Program-made: the position numbers and the translations under genes
Assembly (NCBI RefSeq): GCF_000716675.1
Contig: NZ_JNXT01000012.1
Coordinates: 62,001 to 126,000 of the forward strand
From: Streptomyces alboflavus
Lineage (GTDB): Bacteria; Actinomycetota; Actinomycetes; Streptomycetales; Streptomycetaceae
Length of the DNA stretch: 64,000 nt
Direction of reading: 5' to 3'
Shown: one piece after another, positions 11,075-18,883 of the stretch
How the letters are laid out: every line of letters begins with the position of its first letter
Numbering within the stretch: the stretch's first letter is position 1
Notes under the pieces: generated by a model
Databases searched by the model: none
What the model was told of the DNA's origin: nothing
The model's input: only the letters and a program-made list of their open reading frames with translations

Positions 11075-12069
11075 GCCCCGGCTCGGTCCAGGCTCGGGCC
11101 GTCGGCGGGCAGCGGCAGCGGGACGGGGCTGCCTCCCGCCGCGTCGGAGTGTTCCGCGGCCACGAGGACCTCGTCGACCAGGCGGGCCTGCGCGAAGGGG
11201 CACACCGGTGGCCGCCCGGCCGCGACGGCGGCGACGAAGTCGGCGATGAGCGGCTGATGGGGGTTCGGGGCGGGCGGCAGGGTCAACTGCCGCTCTGCCC
11301 CGGCGCCGTGGCGGCGCAGCCGGCCCGAGTCCAGCGGGTCGAGGGTGAGCGTCCTCCCGGCGCCGCTCACCTCGAAGCGGTCCTCGGGCGGCTCCCCGCT
11401 CCACTCCGCGCGCACGAGCGCCCGCGTCCCCGAGGCCCACCGCAACTCCACCTCGGCCAGCCGCTCGGCGCCCTCAGGGAACCGGCGGCCGAGACGGGCC
11501 CGCACCTCCTCAGGGCGTCCGAACAGCAGGTGGAGCAGGTCGATCCGGTGGCTCCCGGCGTCAGCGAGCACTCCGCCGCCGGACAGGGCCGGGTCGGTCC
11601 GCCACCGCATCGGATGCCCGGGCCCGGGGTCGAACGCGCACCGGAACCGCACCTCGACCCGTTCCGGCGTCCACCCGCACAGTTCCTCACGCAGGCGGCG
11701 CACGGCGGGGGCGAGCCTGCGGTAGTACGCGACACCCGCACACGGCAGGCCGTCGACACCCACCCCGGCACCCACCCCCAGCCCTCCGGCCAGCGGCTTC
11801 TCCACGAGTACGGGGAGACCGGCCCGCAACACGTGCACGGCCAGCGGTACATGGTGGACGACAGGAGTGGCGACGTACACGGCATCCACGTCCCGGATCA
11901 ACATGTCCACATCGGCACCGCCGACCGGCACCCCGTGGCGGGCGGCGACACGGACGGCCCGCCCGCCGTCACGGCCCCAGAGGCGCACCGGCTCCTCCCC
12001 GAGCGCCCGGAGCGCGGGCAGCACCCGCCGCTCCACGACATCGCCGTACCCGGCGATCCCCCATCTCAC
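11014..12069 (-). CDS. Gfo/Idh/MocA family NAD(P)-dependent oxidoreductase
   Basis: 351 residues. The N-terminal Rossmann motif is WGIAGYGDVVERRVLPAL, and the family lysine motif is VEKPLAG. The C-terminal alpha/beta domain has the usual GSHRIDLLHLLFG segment (His-Asp). Members oxidise or reduce sugar or inositol carbonyls. It runs against the biosynthetic genes and is followed 23 bases upstream by the alcohol dehydrogenase, so the two minus-strand genes form a small operon. It could supply or modify a sugar-like precursor for the locus. Substrate unknown. Confidence 0.85.
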   Translation of the reverse strand: MRWGIAGYGDVVERRVLPALRALGEEPVRLWGRDGGRAVRVAARHGVPVGGADVDMLIRDVDAVYVATPVVHHVPLAVHVLRAGLPVLVEKPLAGGLGVGAGVGVDGLPCAGVAYYRRLAPAVRRLREELCGWTPERVEVRFRCAFDPGPGHPMRWRTDPALSGGGVLADAGSHRIDLLHLLFGRPEEVRARLGRRFPEGAERLAEVELRWASGTRALVRAEWSGEPPEDRFEVSGAGRTLTLDPLDSGRLRRHGAGAERQLTLPPAPNPHQPLIADFVAAVAAGRPPVCPFAQARLVDEVLVAAEHSDAAGGSPVPLPLPADGPSLDRAGAQAPSSADQARSHRGSGVSD

Positions 12070-12091
12070 CGGGCCTGCCCCCGCGCGCGGT

Positions 12092-13114
12092 TCACGGCAC
12101 GATCGCCACCTTCAGTGTCTCGGGCGGCGGCCCGTCGAAAGGGGCGCGGTCCGCGTCCGGGTAGAGGGACCTGCTGGCGGACAGCAGCTCCATGGCCTTG
12201 GGGAGTTCGTCGAGGGCGTAGGTGTGGGTGTGCAGGTCGGGCAGGCGCAGCGTCTCGTGGCCGTGGCGCAGGAGGCGTTCGGCGACGGCGAGGGCGTCGG
12301 CGCGCGCGGTGTCCACGGGTTCGGCGGAGCTGTGCACGCGCAGGCCCTTGCGCTCCCAGGTGACGAGGTCGACGGTGACGTGGGTGTCCACGTGGTGCGT
12401 GCCGAGCATGACGACCAGGCCGTTCTGGCGCACGAGGCCGACGCAGGCGTTGAGGGTGGTGGGGGTGCCCACGGCGTCGATGGCGACGTCGAACTCCTCC
12501 CCGCGGGCGGCGAAGTCCTCGCCGATGGCGGCCAGTCGGCCGGAGCCGCCGTCGACCCGGTGCACCGCGTCGGCGCCCGCGAGCCGGGACCGCTCGAGGC
12601 GCCACTCGTCGAGGTCGGCGACGGCGACGTGGGCCGCGCCGCGCCGGACGGCCATGCGCAGCGCCATCTGGCCGACGGGACCCTGGCCGAGTATGGCGAC
12701 CCGGTCGCCGAGCCGGATGCCGCGGGTGGCGTGCACGGCGAGCGGCAGGAGCTGGAGGATGGAGCCCTGTTCGTAGGGGATGCCGTCGGGGAGCGCGCCG
12801 ACGGCGATCTCGCGCGCGAGGGCGTACTCGGCGTACCCGCTCGTCAGCGGCGTGCGGACGAAGACGCGCTGACCGGTCGTGACGCGGGTGACACCGGGGC
12901 CGGTCGCCTCGACGACGCCGGCGATCTCGTGGCCGTAGCAGCCGGTCGCACAGTGCTCTCTGAGTCCGTAGTAGTGGTAGTAGGCGAGGTCGCTGCGGTT
13001 GCAGACGCTGCACGACCGCACCCGCACCAGGACCTGGCCGGGTCCGGGCTCGGGCACCGGGGCGTCGGTGACCAGCCTGATGTCCCGCCTGCCGACGAGT
13101 TCGTACCGTCGCAC
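12092..13114 (-). CDS. Zinc-dependent medium-chain alcohol dehydrogenase
   Basis: 340 residues from the GTG at 13114, which follows GAAGGAGG with a 6-base gap; a longer frame to 13198 lacks this signal. GroES-like domain: CSVCNRSD has the catalytic-zinc Cys and YGHEIAGVV the His/Glu. The Rossmann fold begins VAILGQGPVGQMALRMA. The structural-zinc four-Cys loop appears absent. Oxidises an alcohol or polyol, or reduces the reverse way. Translated just before the Gfo/Idh gene in the same direction. Polyol, sugar or pathway-aldehyde substrates are all possible. Confidence 0.85.
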   Translation of the reverse strand: MRRYELVGRRDIRLVTDAPVPEPGPGQVLVRVRSCSVCNRSDLAYYHYYGLREHCATGCYGHEIAGVVEATGPGVTRVTTGQRVFVRTPLTSGYAEYALAREIAVGALPDGIPYEQGSILQLLPLAVHATRGIRLGDRVAILGQGPVGQMALRMAVRRGAAHVAVADLDEWRLERSRLAGADAVHRVDGGSGRLAAIGEDFAARGEEFDVAIDAVGTPTTLNACVGLVRQNGLVVMLGTHHVDTHVTVDLVTWERKGLRVHSSAEPVDTARADALAVAERLLRHGHETLRLPDLHTHTYALDELPKAMELLSASRSLYPDADRAPFDGPPPETLKVAIVP

Positions 13115-13364
13115 GGTGTGCCTCCTTCGCCCGTGGCCCTGCCGGGCCGTGCCGCCGCCGCGGGAACGGCAGTTCGGGGCCGTCCCGCTCCTGCGCATTC
13201 CACCGCGCGGAACGGCGTCCTACAAGGTGGCCTCCGGTGGCCGACGGAGCGGCCTGGCCTGATCGGTCCGCGCCCGGACCCCACGCGGCCCACCCGGCTC
13301 CGCACCCTCAGAACGCCTCTTCCATCTGCCGGTTCACCTTCCGTTTCCTGCGGGTTCGCACTCC

Positions 13365-13394
13365 TTGACAGCTCCAATTGGCCTGAGCCAACAT
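13365..13394 (+). promoter_or_regulatory. Promoter of the GH3 gene
   Basis: TTGACA at 13365-13370 is a perfect -35 box; the -10 is weak (CAACAT at 13389-13394, 18-base spacer). The first DasR-like operator sits across the spacer, the classic place for repression. Confidence 0.5.
13377..13392. promoter_or_regulatory. DasR-like operator 1 (dre-like)
   Basis: ATTGGCCTGAGCCAAC has perfect TTGGC/GCCAA arms and fits the TGG-N6-CCA layout of the DasR responsive element. The gene it fronts is a predicted N-acetylglucosaminidase, the expected kind of DasR target. Confidence 0.6.
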
Positions 13395-13397
13395 CCG

Positions 13398-13413
13398 ATT
13401 GGCCTGTACCAAG
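13398..13413. promoter_or_regulatory. DasR-like operator 2 (dre-like)
   Basis: ATTGGCCTGTACCAAG repeats the same layout 21 bases from the first site, two helical turns, so dimers could bind on one face of the DNA. Confidence 0.6.
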
Positions 13414-13503
13414 TCGCCCGGCGCCCGACCAGCGCCAACGGCGCGCTCTCGTCCACCGGCCGGCCGCCGCCCGGTCAGCCATCCGCCCACCGGAGGTCCC
13501 GGC

Positions 13504-15033
13504 ATGGTTTCGAGCAGTCACCCGAAGCTGGAGCAGCTCGCCAACTCCGTCCTGCAGCCGGGATTCGTGGGCACCACCGAGGCCCCGGACTGGCTGCGCC
13601 GCCGGATCGCCGAGGGGCTCGGCGCCGTGGTGCTGTTCGGCCGCAACATCGTCGAGCCCGGGCAGGTCGCCACGCTCACCGCGTCGCTGCGCGCCGAAAA
13701 CCCCGACCTGATCGTCGCCATCGACGAGGAGGCGGGCGACGTCACGCGCATGGAGGCGTGGACGGGCGCCTCACGGCCCGGCAACCTCGCGCTCGGCGCC
13801 GTCGACGACGTCGACCTCACCGAGAGCGTCGCCCGCGACATCGGCCGGGAACTCCACGCGGCGGGTGTCTCGTTGAACTACGCACCGAGCGCCGACGTGA
13901 ACTCCAACCCCCTGAACCCCGTCATCGGCGTCCGCTCCTTCGGCGCCCGCAGCGATGTCGTCTCCCGCCACACCGCCGCCTGGATCCGCGGTCTGCAGGC
14001 GGCCGGTGTCGCCGCGTGCGCCAAGCACTTCCCGGGCCACGGCGACACCTCCGTCGACCCGCACTTCGGCCTGCCGCAGGTCCGGGGCACCGCCGCGGAG
14101 ATCGCCCGCACCGCCCTGCCGCCGTTCATCGCCGCGACGGAGGCGGGCGTGCGCGCCATCATGACCGCCCATCTGGTCGTGCCCGCGTACGACCCCGGGC
14201 TGCCCGCGACGCTCAGTCCCCGCATCCTGAACGACCTGCTGCGCGGCGAGCTCGGCTTCGACGGCATGGTGGTCACGGACGGCATCGAGATGGGTGCGGT
14301 CACCGACCGGTACGGCATCGACGGGGCGACGGTCCGCGCCCTCGCGGGCGGTGTGGACGCGGTGTGCGTGGGCGGCGACAGCGCCGAGCAGTCCACGGTC
14401 GAGCTGCTCGCCGGGGCGCTCGTCAAGGCCGTGCTCGACGGGCGGCTGCCCGAGGAGCGGCTCACGGAGGCGAGCGGGCGGGTACGGGCGTTCGCCGCCT
14501 GGTCGGGCGAGCGGTCACGGGCGGTGGCTCGGGCGGGCGCCCGGTCGGACATCGGTCTCGTCGCGGCGCGCCGCGCGGTGCGGGTACATCGCCGCGCCGA
14601 CGGGTCGGAATCCCCTCTTCCGCTCGCCGCGGCGCCGCATGTCGTGGAGCTGTCGCCGGTGATGAACCCGGCCGTCGACGGCGGCACCCCCTGGGGCGTC
14701 GCCGACCCGCTGCGCGACCTGCGCCCCGACACCACATCCGTGCGCCTCACCCAGTCCGAGCTCGACGGCCACGACGGCACGGACGAGGTCCTGGACCGCG
14801 CGGCCCTGGCCCCCGCGGACGGGCGCGCCCTGGTGGTCGTCGTGCGCGACGCGGCCCGCCACCGCTGGATGTCGGACACCCTGGCCCGACTGCTGCGCAC
14901 CCGCCCGGACGCGCTGGTCGTGGAGATGGGCGTGCCGACGGGCGCCGCACTCGGTGCCGTGCACATGATCACCCACGGCGCGACCCGGGCGTCGGGCATC
15001 GCGGTGGCCGAGATGCTCGCGGGCCGCGCCTGA
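13504..15033 (+). CDS. Glycoside hydrolase family 3 beta-N-acetylglucosaminidase
   Basis: 509 residues from an ATG with CGGAGG 7 bases upstream. The GH3 signature KHFPGHGDTSVDPH holds the catalytic His/Asp dyad typical of the NagZ branch, and VTDGIEMGAV holds the nucleophile Asp. No signal peptide, so the enzyme is cytoplasmic; it would cleave GlcNAc from chitobiose-like or muropeptide-derived sugars taken into the cell. The C-terminal 180 residues form the second alpha/beta domain of longer actinobacterial members. Two dre-like operators and a TTGACA promoter in the 390-base upstream spacer point to control by DasR and amino-sugar supply. Monocistronic. Confidence 0.88.
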   Translation: MVSSSHPKLEQLANSVLQPGFVGTTEAPDWLRRRIAEGLGAVVLFGRNIVEPGQVATLTASLRAENPDLIVAIDEEAGDVTRMEAWTGASRPGNLALGAVDDVDLTESVARDIGRELHAAGVSLNYAPSADVNSNPLNPVIGVRSFGARSDVVSRHTAAWIRGLQAAGVAACAKHFPGHGDTSVDPHFGLPQVRGTAAEIARTALPPFIAATEAGVRAIMTAHLVVPAYDPGLPATLSPRILNDLLRGELGFDGMVVTDGIEMGAVTDRYGIDGATVRALAGGVDAVCVGGDSAEQSTVELLAGALVKAVLDGRLPEERLTEASGRVRAFAAWSGERSRAVARAGARSDIGLVAARRAVRVHRRADGSESPLPLAAAPHVVELSPVMNPAVDGGTPWGVADPLRDLRPDTTSVRLTQSELDGHDGTDEVLDRAALAPADGRALVVVVRDAARHRWMSDTLARLLRTRPDALVVEMGVPTGAALGAVHMITHGATRASGIAVAEMLAGRA

Positions 15034-15845
15034 CGATACGGCTCTCACGAAAAGTCTCGCGTCAATTCGAGCACGCCGCAAAACTCGCCCGGAGCAAGCC
15101 TCGAACACTCCTGCCGAATTTCCGCGAGAAGGCTCCATCAAGAGCAACGAAGGCTCTATCCGGAGGCACCAGGCGACCATAGAACTACGTACGGACCCTC
15201 AGCGAACAAGCTCCATCAGCTGGCGGCTCGGGTGCACGTTGGAGACGCGTCAGGAATTCAGGCCAAGCCGCCGTGAGCCACACGGCCTCGACCTCGTAGC
15301 GCGGTCCTCCCACGAGGGCATCACCCCTCAAGCCGACCACGTCAACCGCGATTCCGCCCTTGTGCGGCCTGTGCCGCGCCGCACAAGAAGGCAACCTCCC
15401 CGCGCGACGCTGCACCCTCATCCCGGCCCTCCGGCCAACCAGCCCCGCGCATCCCCGGCCACCGGGTCATCGGAACCAGAAACGGCCCTTGAATATTCAT
15501 CTTCGCGCCGACATATCCTCGGCCCACATTGATCACCCTGCGAGGAACTCGACCGCGAACAGGTCGCCGCGCACGCATATTCTCGACCGCGAGCCGAAAG
15601 CTACCCAGCCGATATTCACCAGAGTTTCGTCCGCATCCTCGCACCAAAACCCCGTGGATCCACCCCGGGCGCAACCGAACCCGACAGTGCAGCGCTTGAG
15701 GACACCCTGATCGACGGCTCGCGGTGGACCGCAAGGACCTCCAGCCCGCGCCGGTCCCGGACGAGGGCATGCGCCCCACCAGCCTGCCGGCACAGCTCTG
15801 AGGTCCGAGGCACGCCTGACGGCGAGCGGACGGCCCGGAGACGCA
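15034..15845. other. 812-base spacer without a convincing gene
   Basis: Base composition falls clearly below that of the neighbours. Short open frames exist (for example minus 15185-15421, with a passage VDVVGLRGDALVGG that looks protein-like) but none has a good ribosome-binding site. It probably holds decayed gene remnants next to an integration hotspot. Confidence 0.5.
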
Positions 15846-15879
15846 GACATCCCCTGCGGGAGGACCCGCAGGGGATGTC
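15846..15879 (-). terminator. Strong hairpin, original terminator of the tRNA-Leu gene
   Basis: A perfect 15-bp stem (GACATCCCCTGCGGG and its complement) around loop AGGA. It lies just beyond the tRNA 3'-end remnant at 15884-15905 in the tRNA's direction, so before integration it would have ended the tRNA transcript. Confidence 0.75.
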
Positions 15880-15883
15880 GTCT

Positions 15884-15905
15884 GTGTCCGAGGGGGGACT
15901 TGAAC
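15884..15905. repeat. attL, tRNA-Leu 3'-end remnant
   Basis: Identical over 22 bases to 26878-26899 (starts GTGTCCGAGG, ends GACTTGAAC), then diverges at once. It equals the T-arm 3' half and acceptor strand of the tRNA plus one base of CCA. Confidence 0.9.
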
Positions 15906-16056
15906 TCTCCTCTCGGGCACCAGCTCATTAGTTAGCTGACCTGCAACAACACACTCGCCGAGGCCACTTGGAAGGTATGGAGGTTGGTCACCTTCACCTG
16001 CCGTTTCTGCCTGTTCCGGGCCGCTGTTGGTCATGCGTTGGTCACGTTGCCAACGC

Positions 16057-16830
16057 CTACTCGGGAGGACAGCTGTACCGCTCCAAGGTCACCTTGCTCG
16101 TAGACGGGTCCATGAGGCGAAGTTCCCAGGGACCAGTGTTCACGTCGAAGTCTTTGCCGAAGCCGACCCACTTCCCGGCCATGCGGCGGCCGGTCGGCTC
16201 CACCAGCATCTGAATCGCCCCGTGATAGCGAGCGCCCTGGTAGTAGCCATCGGATGCGGTCTGTTCCGTCCACACGCCGGTCACTACCGACTGATCAAGG
16301 GTGAGGTCGAGGGACAGAGGGCTGTCCGGGTTACTGCTCGCTCCGGGCAGGCTCCGGGCCGTCAGCCGATTGTCCGTCTGAACGATCACTACGTAGTGCT
16401 TGCCGTCATAGGTGCTGTCGCGGCCCGACGAGTAGTACTCGTACCGCGAGAGCCAGACCCCGCTGTACTGTCCAGCGGTCTCCGTAGCCGTGTCCAGAAC
16501 ACCGGATACAGCGGCCACACCTTCGGTTGCTGGATCCATGTCGTGGCCCCCTGTTCCATCTTCATGCACTCGTGCCATGACAGACAGTGTGAACCCGAGG
16601 TCTTCGATACGGCGCGCTGTGATGTGCTCCAGGGCGCGAACGTAAGCCGCACGGGGTGATTTGCTTTGACCGCCCTCCCAACGCTGCACGAGCCTCTTGC
16701 TGGCGTCGTTGGGTTCGCCGAGATGGTCCCCTGCCTTACGCAGGGCTTTTGCGAACTCCTCCTGACTCATGCGCATGGAGAGGCGTACCGCTCGCAGTGT
16801 GTCATTCGGGACCAGCACCGTGGTTGCCAT
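16057..16830 (-). CDS. XRE-type helix-turn-helix regulator with beta-rich C-terminal domain
   Basis: 257 residues from the ATG at 16830; the open frame upstream to 17142 has no better start. Residues 10-60 form an XRE HTH (LRAVRLSMRMSQEEFAKAL, then KRLVQRWEGGQ). Residues about 115-257 are a separate domain rich in Trp, Tyr and beta strands (YSGVWLSRYEYYS, DGKHYVVIVQT, GKWVGFGKDF), perhaps a ligand sensor. It is divergent to the small-protein module at 17031, so it probably controls that promoter region (16831-17030). It lies at the attL edge, where satellites and prophages often carry cargo. Confidence 0.75.
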   Translation of the reverse strand: MATTVLVPNDTLRAVRLSMRMSQEEFAKALRKAGDHLGEPNDASKRLVQRWEGGQSKSPRAAYVRALEHITARRIEDLGFTLSVMARVHEDGTGGHDMDPATEGVAAVSGVLDTATETAGQYSGVWLSRYEYYSSGRDSTYDGKHYVVIVQTDNRLTARSLPGASSNPDSPLSLDLTLDQSVVTGVWTEQTASDGYYQGARYHGAIQMLVEPTGRRMAGKWVGFGKDFDVNTGPWELRLMDPSTSKVTLERYSCPPE

Positions 16831-17030
16831 GCGATCCAAGCTAGCTCCAACACGGCTGCAATGACACCGAGTTGACGCCCTTTGGTAGACGCCATTCCGA
16901 CGCCTTGCACGACGTCGCGGTGACCTGGAGCTGTCAGGAAGCATCACAACGTGACGTTGAAGCGGAGGTGACTCCGCCGCACGTCCAGCGCTCGACGAAC
17001 TCACGGCGATGAAGCGAGGGCGAGCAAGAC

Positions 17031-17273
17031 ATGAATCAGGCAACGCAGTGGGAGCCGGGTACGGCGGTGTTCGACAGGGGCAGTCAGCTGGTCGGCGTCG
17101 TGCAGGAGCAGCGCGGCACCAAGGTGACCTTGGAACGGCCATCCGGGCTCCGCTGGCACACGCGGGCCGTGGCTGTCCGCCCTGCCAACGACAGGGAGAA
17201 GATCCAGCTCGCTGCCTTGGTCAAGCACAATCGCAATGTGCGGGGACTAGGGGCCATCAGGGGCGGGAGATGA
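17031..17273 (+). CDS. Small hypothetical protein
   Basis: 80 residues. Predicted beta-rich (GTAVFDRGSQLVGVVQEQ, VTLERPSGLRWHTRAVAVRPA), like a small SH3-type barrel; no family recognised. First gene of a rightward module; its stop overlaps the start of the next small gene (ATGA). Confidence 0.6.
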   Translation: MNQATQWEPGTAVFDRGSQLVGVVQEQRGTKVTLERPSGLRWHTRAVAVRPANDREKIQLAALVKHNRNVRGLGAIRGGR

Positions 17274-17407
17274 GCCGGTTACGGGGCTGGAGGGACAGCC
17301 GCGACGGGGCTTTCTGGGGCGGGGTCTTGGCCCTGCTGACGTGGGGAACTGTCGTTGCGCTCCTGGTCATGACCGCTGCCGGGAAGCTCACCCCTGCGCA
17401 TCCATGA
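17270..17407 (+). CDS. 45-residue single-pass membrane protein
   Basis: Start coupled to the preceding gene by ATGA. About residues 17-38 (GVLALLTWGTVVALLVMTAA) are one transmembrane helix after a basic N-terminus. Coupling and a clean hydrophobic segment support translation. Function unknown; the size would fit a holin-like or toxin-like peptide, but nothing specific shows this. Confidence 0.5.
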   Translation: MSRLRGWRDSRDGAFWGGVLALLTWGTVVALLVMTAAGKLTPAHP

Positions 17408-17574
17408 GTTCCCGCTTCCCGCTGGCTAGGTGTGGCTCCCCAGCGGGGAGCGGGGCACAACGCCCGACCGGTCGCACGCGACCGTGAAGCGGAGTCGGCC
17501 GGTCGGGTCAGCAAGTGCGGTACGGCCCGGCCATTCGGCCCAGCTGCCTCCACCACCAAAGGAAGGGAAGCGCG

Positions 17575-18087
17575 ATGACTGTCGTACTGGACAGCCCCAC
17601 TCGGACACTGCTCCGTGACCCGGTGACGCTCCTCAACGCAGTGCGCCCGCACATCAGGGAGTACACCTACAACGTGCTGGAGAGCCCCGGCTCGGTGGGC
17701 GTCACCATCTGGGAGCGCGAGATCAAGCTTCTGATGCGGGACAACGTCATGGTGCGTGACATGGCGGAACGCATCCTCCGGCAAGCGGTCGCCTACACCC
17801 TCACGGCCATGGAGCGCCGGGACGTGCACATCGGCGTGGGCAAGACCGTGGACATCGGCGTACACCAACTGATCTTGGACACGCCCGTCTACTTCGCGCT
17901 CTGTGAGGTCTACAACGGCGGCAGGTACAAGCACCATGCACCGCTGATCGAACGCCGCAGGGACGGGCTCGTCGGCCGTACGGCCGACGTCATCCAAGAG
18001 AACGGGTTCGCCGTGGACGCTGAGCTGTGGGCGATGGATGACCCGGACTGCTCGCCGTGCGACGACAAGGTGCCCGACAGCCACTGA
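17575..18087 (+). CDS. Conserved-looking hypothetical protein, possibly glycine-rich-domain-like (GRDP)
   Basis: 170 residues from the ATG with GGAAGGGAAG upstream. The middle (VHQLILDTPVYFALCEVYNG, then YKHH) resembles the W-H-x-x-I-L-x-T-x-x-Y ... H-H pattern of GRDP-like proteins, here with V for W. The match is weak and from memory. The C-terminus has CSPC. It lies between the small genes and a SAM methyltransferase, separated from the latter by a strong hairpin. Function unknown; it may act with the methyltransferase on a small molecule. Confidence 0.6.
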   Translation: MTVVLDSPTRTLLRDPVTLLNAVRPHIREYTYNVLESPGSVGVTIWEREIKLLMRDNVMVRDMAERILRQAVAYTLTAMERRDVHIGVGKTVDIGVHQLILDTPVYFALCEVYNGGRYKHHAPLIERRRDGLVGRTADVIQENGFAVDAELWAMDDPDCSPCDDKVPDSH

Positions 18088-18100
18088 ACCCCGCTAGAGT

Positions 18101-18127
18101 CCCCTGCCCCGCACAATGGGGCAGGGG
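18101..18127 (+). other. Perfect 10-bp hairpin before the methyltransferase
   Basis: CCCCTGCCCC and GGGGCAGGGG around a 7-base loop, 14 bases past the previous stop and 33 bases before the TTG start. It lacks a T-tract, so it is more likely an attenuating or stabilising structure than a plain terminator. Confidence 0.6.
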
Positions 18128-18159
18128 CCCAAACTCAACCAGGCGCAAAGGAAGCTCTG

Positions 18160-18828
18160 TTGGCTGCTCAGCACAACATCGACAACGAACGCGAACTCTG
18201 GGACCAGTACGCCAACAGCAAGAGCGTGCAAGGCTCCGTCAACGACTCGCCCCCGGTCTTCTGCTGGACGCAGTACCAGGGGCATGGGCCGGGGCCGGAA
18301 GTACTGGGGCAGCCAACGACCGCCCTTGAGATCGGATGCGGCACCGGACGGGCCGCCGCGTTCCTCGCGGAGCAAGGCGTGAAGGTCACGGGCCTTGATC
18401 TCTCACCCGTCATGGTGGACAGCATCAGCCAACGGTGGGGCCTGCTCGGTGCTCGGTTCGTCTGCGCGGAAGTGCTGGAGCATCTGCGCGAGAGCCCAGA
18501 GACATACGAGGCGATCTACTCGATCTTTGGGGCAGCCTGGTTCACCGACCCCGCACGGCTCTTCCCCTTGGTGGCACAGCGGCTCACACCCGGTGGAGTC
18601 TTCGCGTTCTCACAACCCCCCGCCATCCCCGGCGCCTACGGACCACAGGGCATGTACAAGGGCGGGTTCGCGGGGAAGGCACTGTTCACCTACCGCTACA
18701 GCTACACCCCACGGAAGTGGGAGAACCTGCTTCTGCGCTCCGGATTCGATCAGGCGGAAGTGCGGGTTCTCGACGCCCCCGAGCCAGACCACATCGGAAC
18801 GTTGATCGCTCGTGCTGTCATGGGCTAA
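18160..18828 (+). CDS. Class I SAM-dependent methyltransferase
   Basis: 222 residues from a TTG preceded by AAAGGAAG. Motif I ALEIGCGTGRAAAFL (about residues 50-65) and the acidic end of strand 2 (VTGLDLSPVMV) bind SAM. The post-motif region is YEAIYSIFGAAWF, then a LTPGGVFAFSQPP strand. It resembles small-molecule methyltransferases rather than DNA methylases: no NPPY-type motif. Last gene of the element's cargo module. Substrate unknown. Confidence 0.8.
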   Translation: MAAQHNIDNERELWDQYANSKSVQGSVNDSPPVFCWTQYQGHGPGPEVLGQPTTALEIGCGTGRAAAFLAEQGVKVTGLDLSPVMVDSISQRWGLLGARFVCAEVLEHLRESPETYEAIYSIFGAAWFTDPARLFPLVAQRLTPGGVFAFSQPPAIPGAYGPQGMYKGGFAGKALFTYRYSYTPRKWENLLLRSGFDQAEVRVLDAPEPDHIGTLIARAVMG

Positions 18829-18842
18829 GCCGACAAGGCAAT

Positions 18843-18872
18843 GAAGCCCCGGCCCATGAGGGCCAGGGCTTC
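18843..18872. terminator. Bidirectional terminator between convergent genes
   Basis: GAAGCCC..GGCCC and GGGCC.GGGCTTC fold around ATGA, followed on the plus side by a T-rich stretch. It lies between the methyltransferase stop and the stop of the DUF3987-type gene. Confidence 0.65.
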
Positions 18873-18883
18873 CCTTTGATTGG

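Noticed and set aside
12092..13198. Longer start for the alcohol dehydrogenase
   Set aside because: The extra 28 residues are Arg/Gly-rich and lie upstream of a perfect GAAGGAGG site placed for the GTG at 13114.
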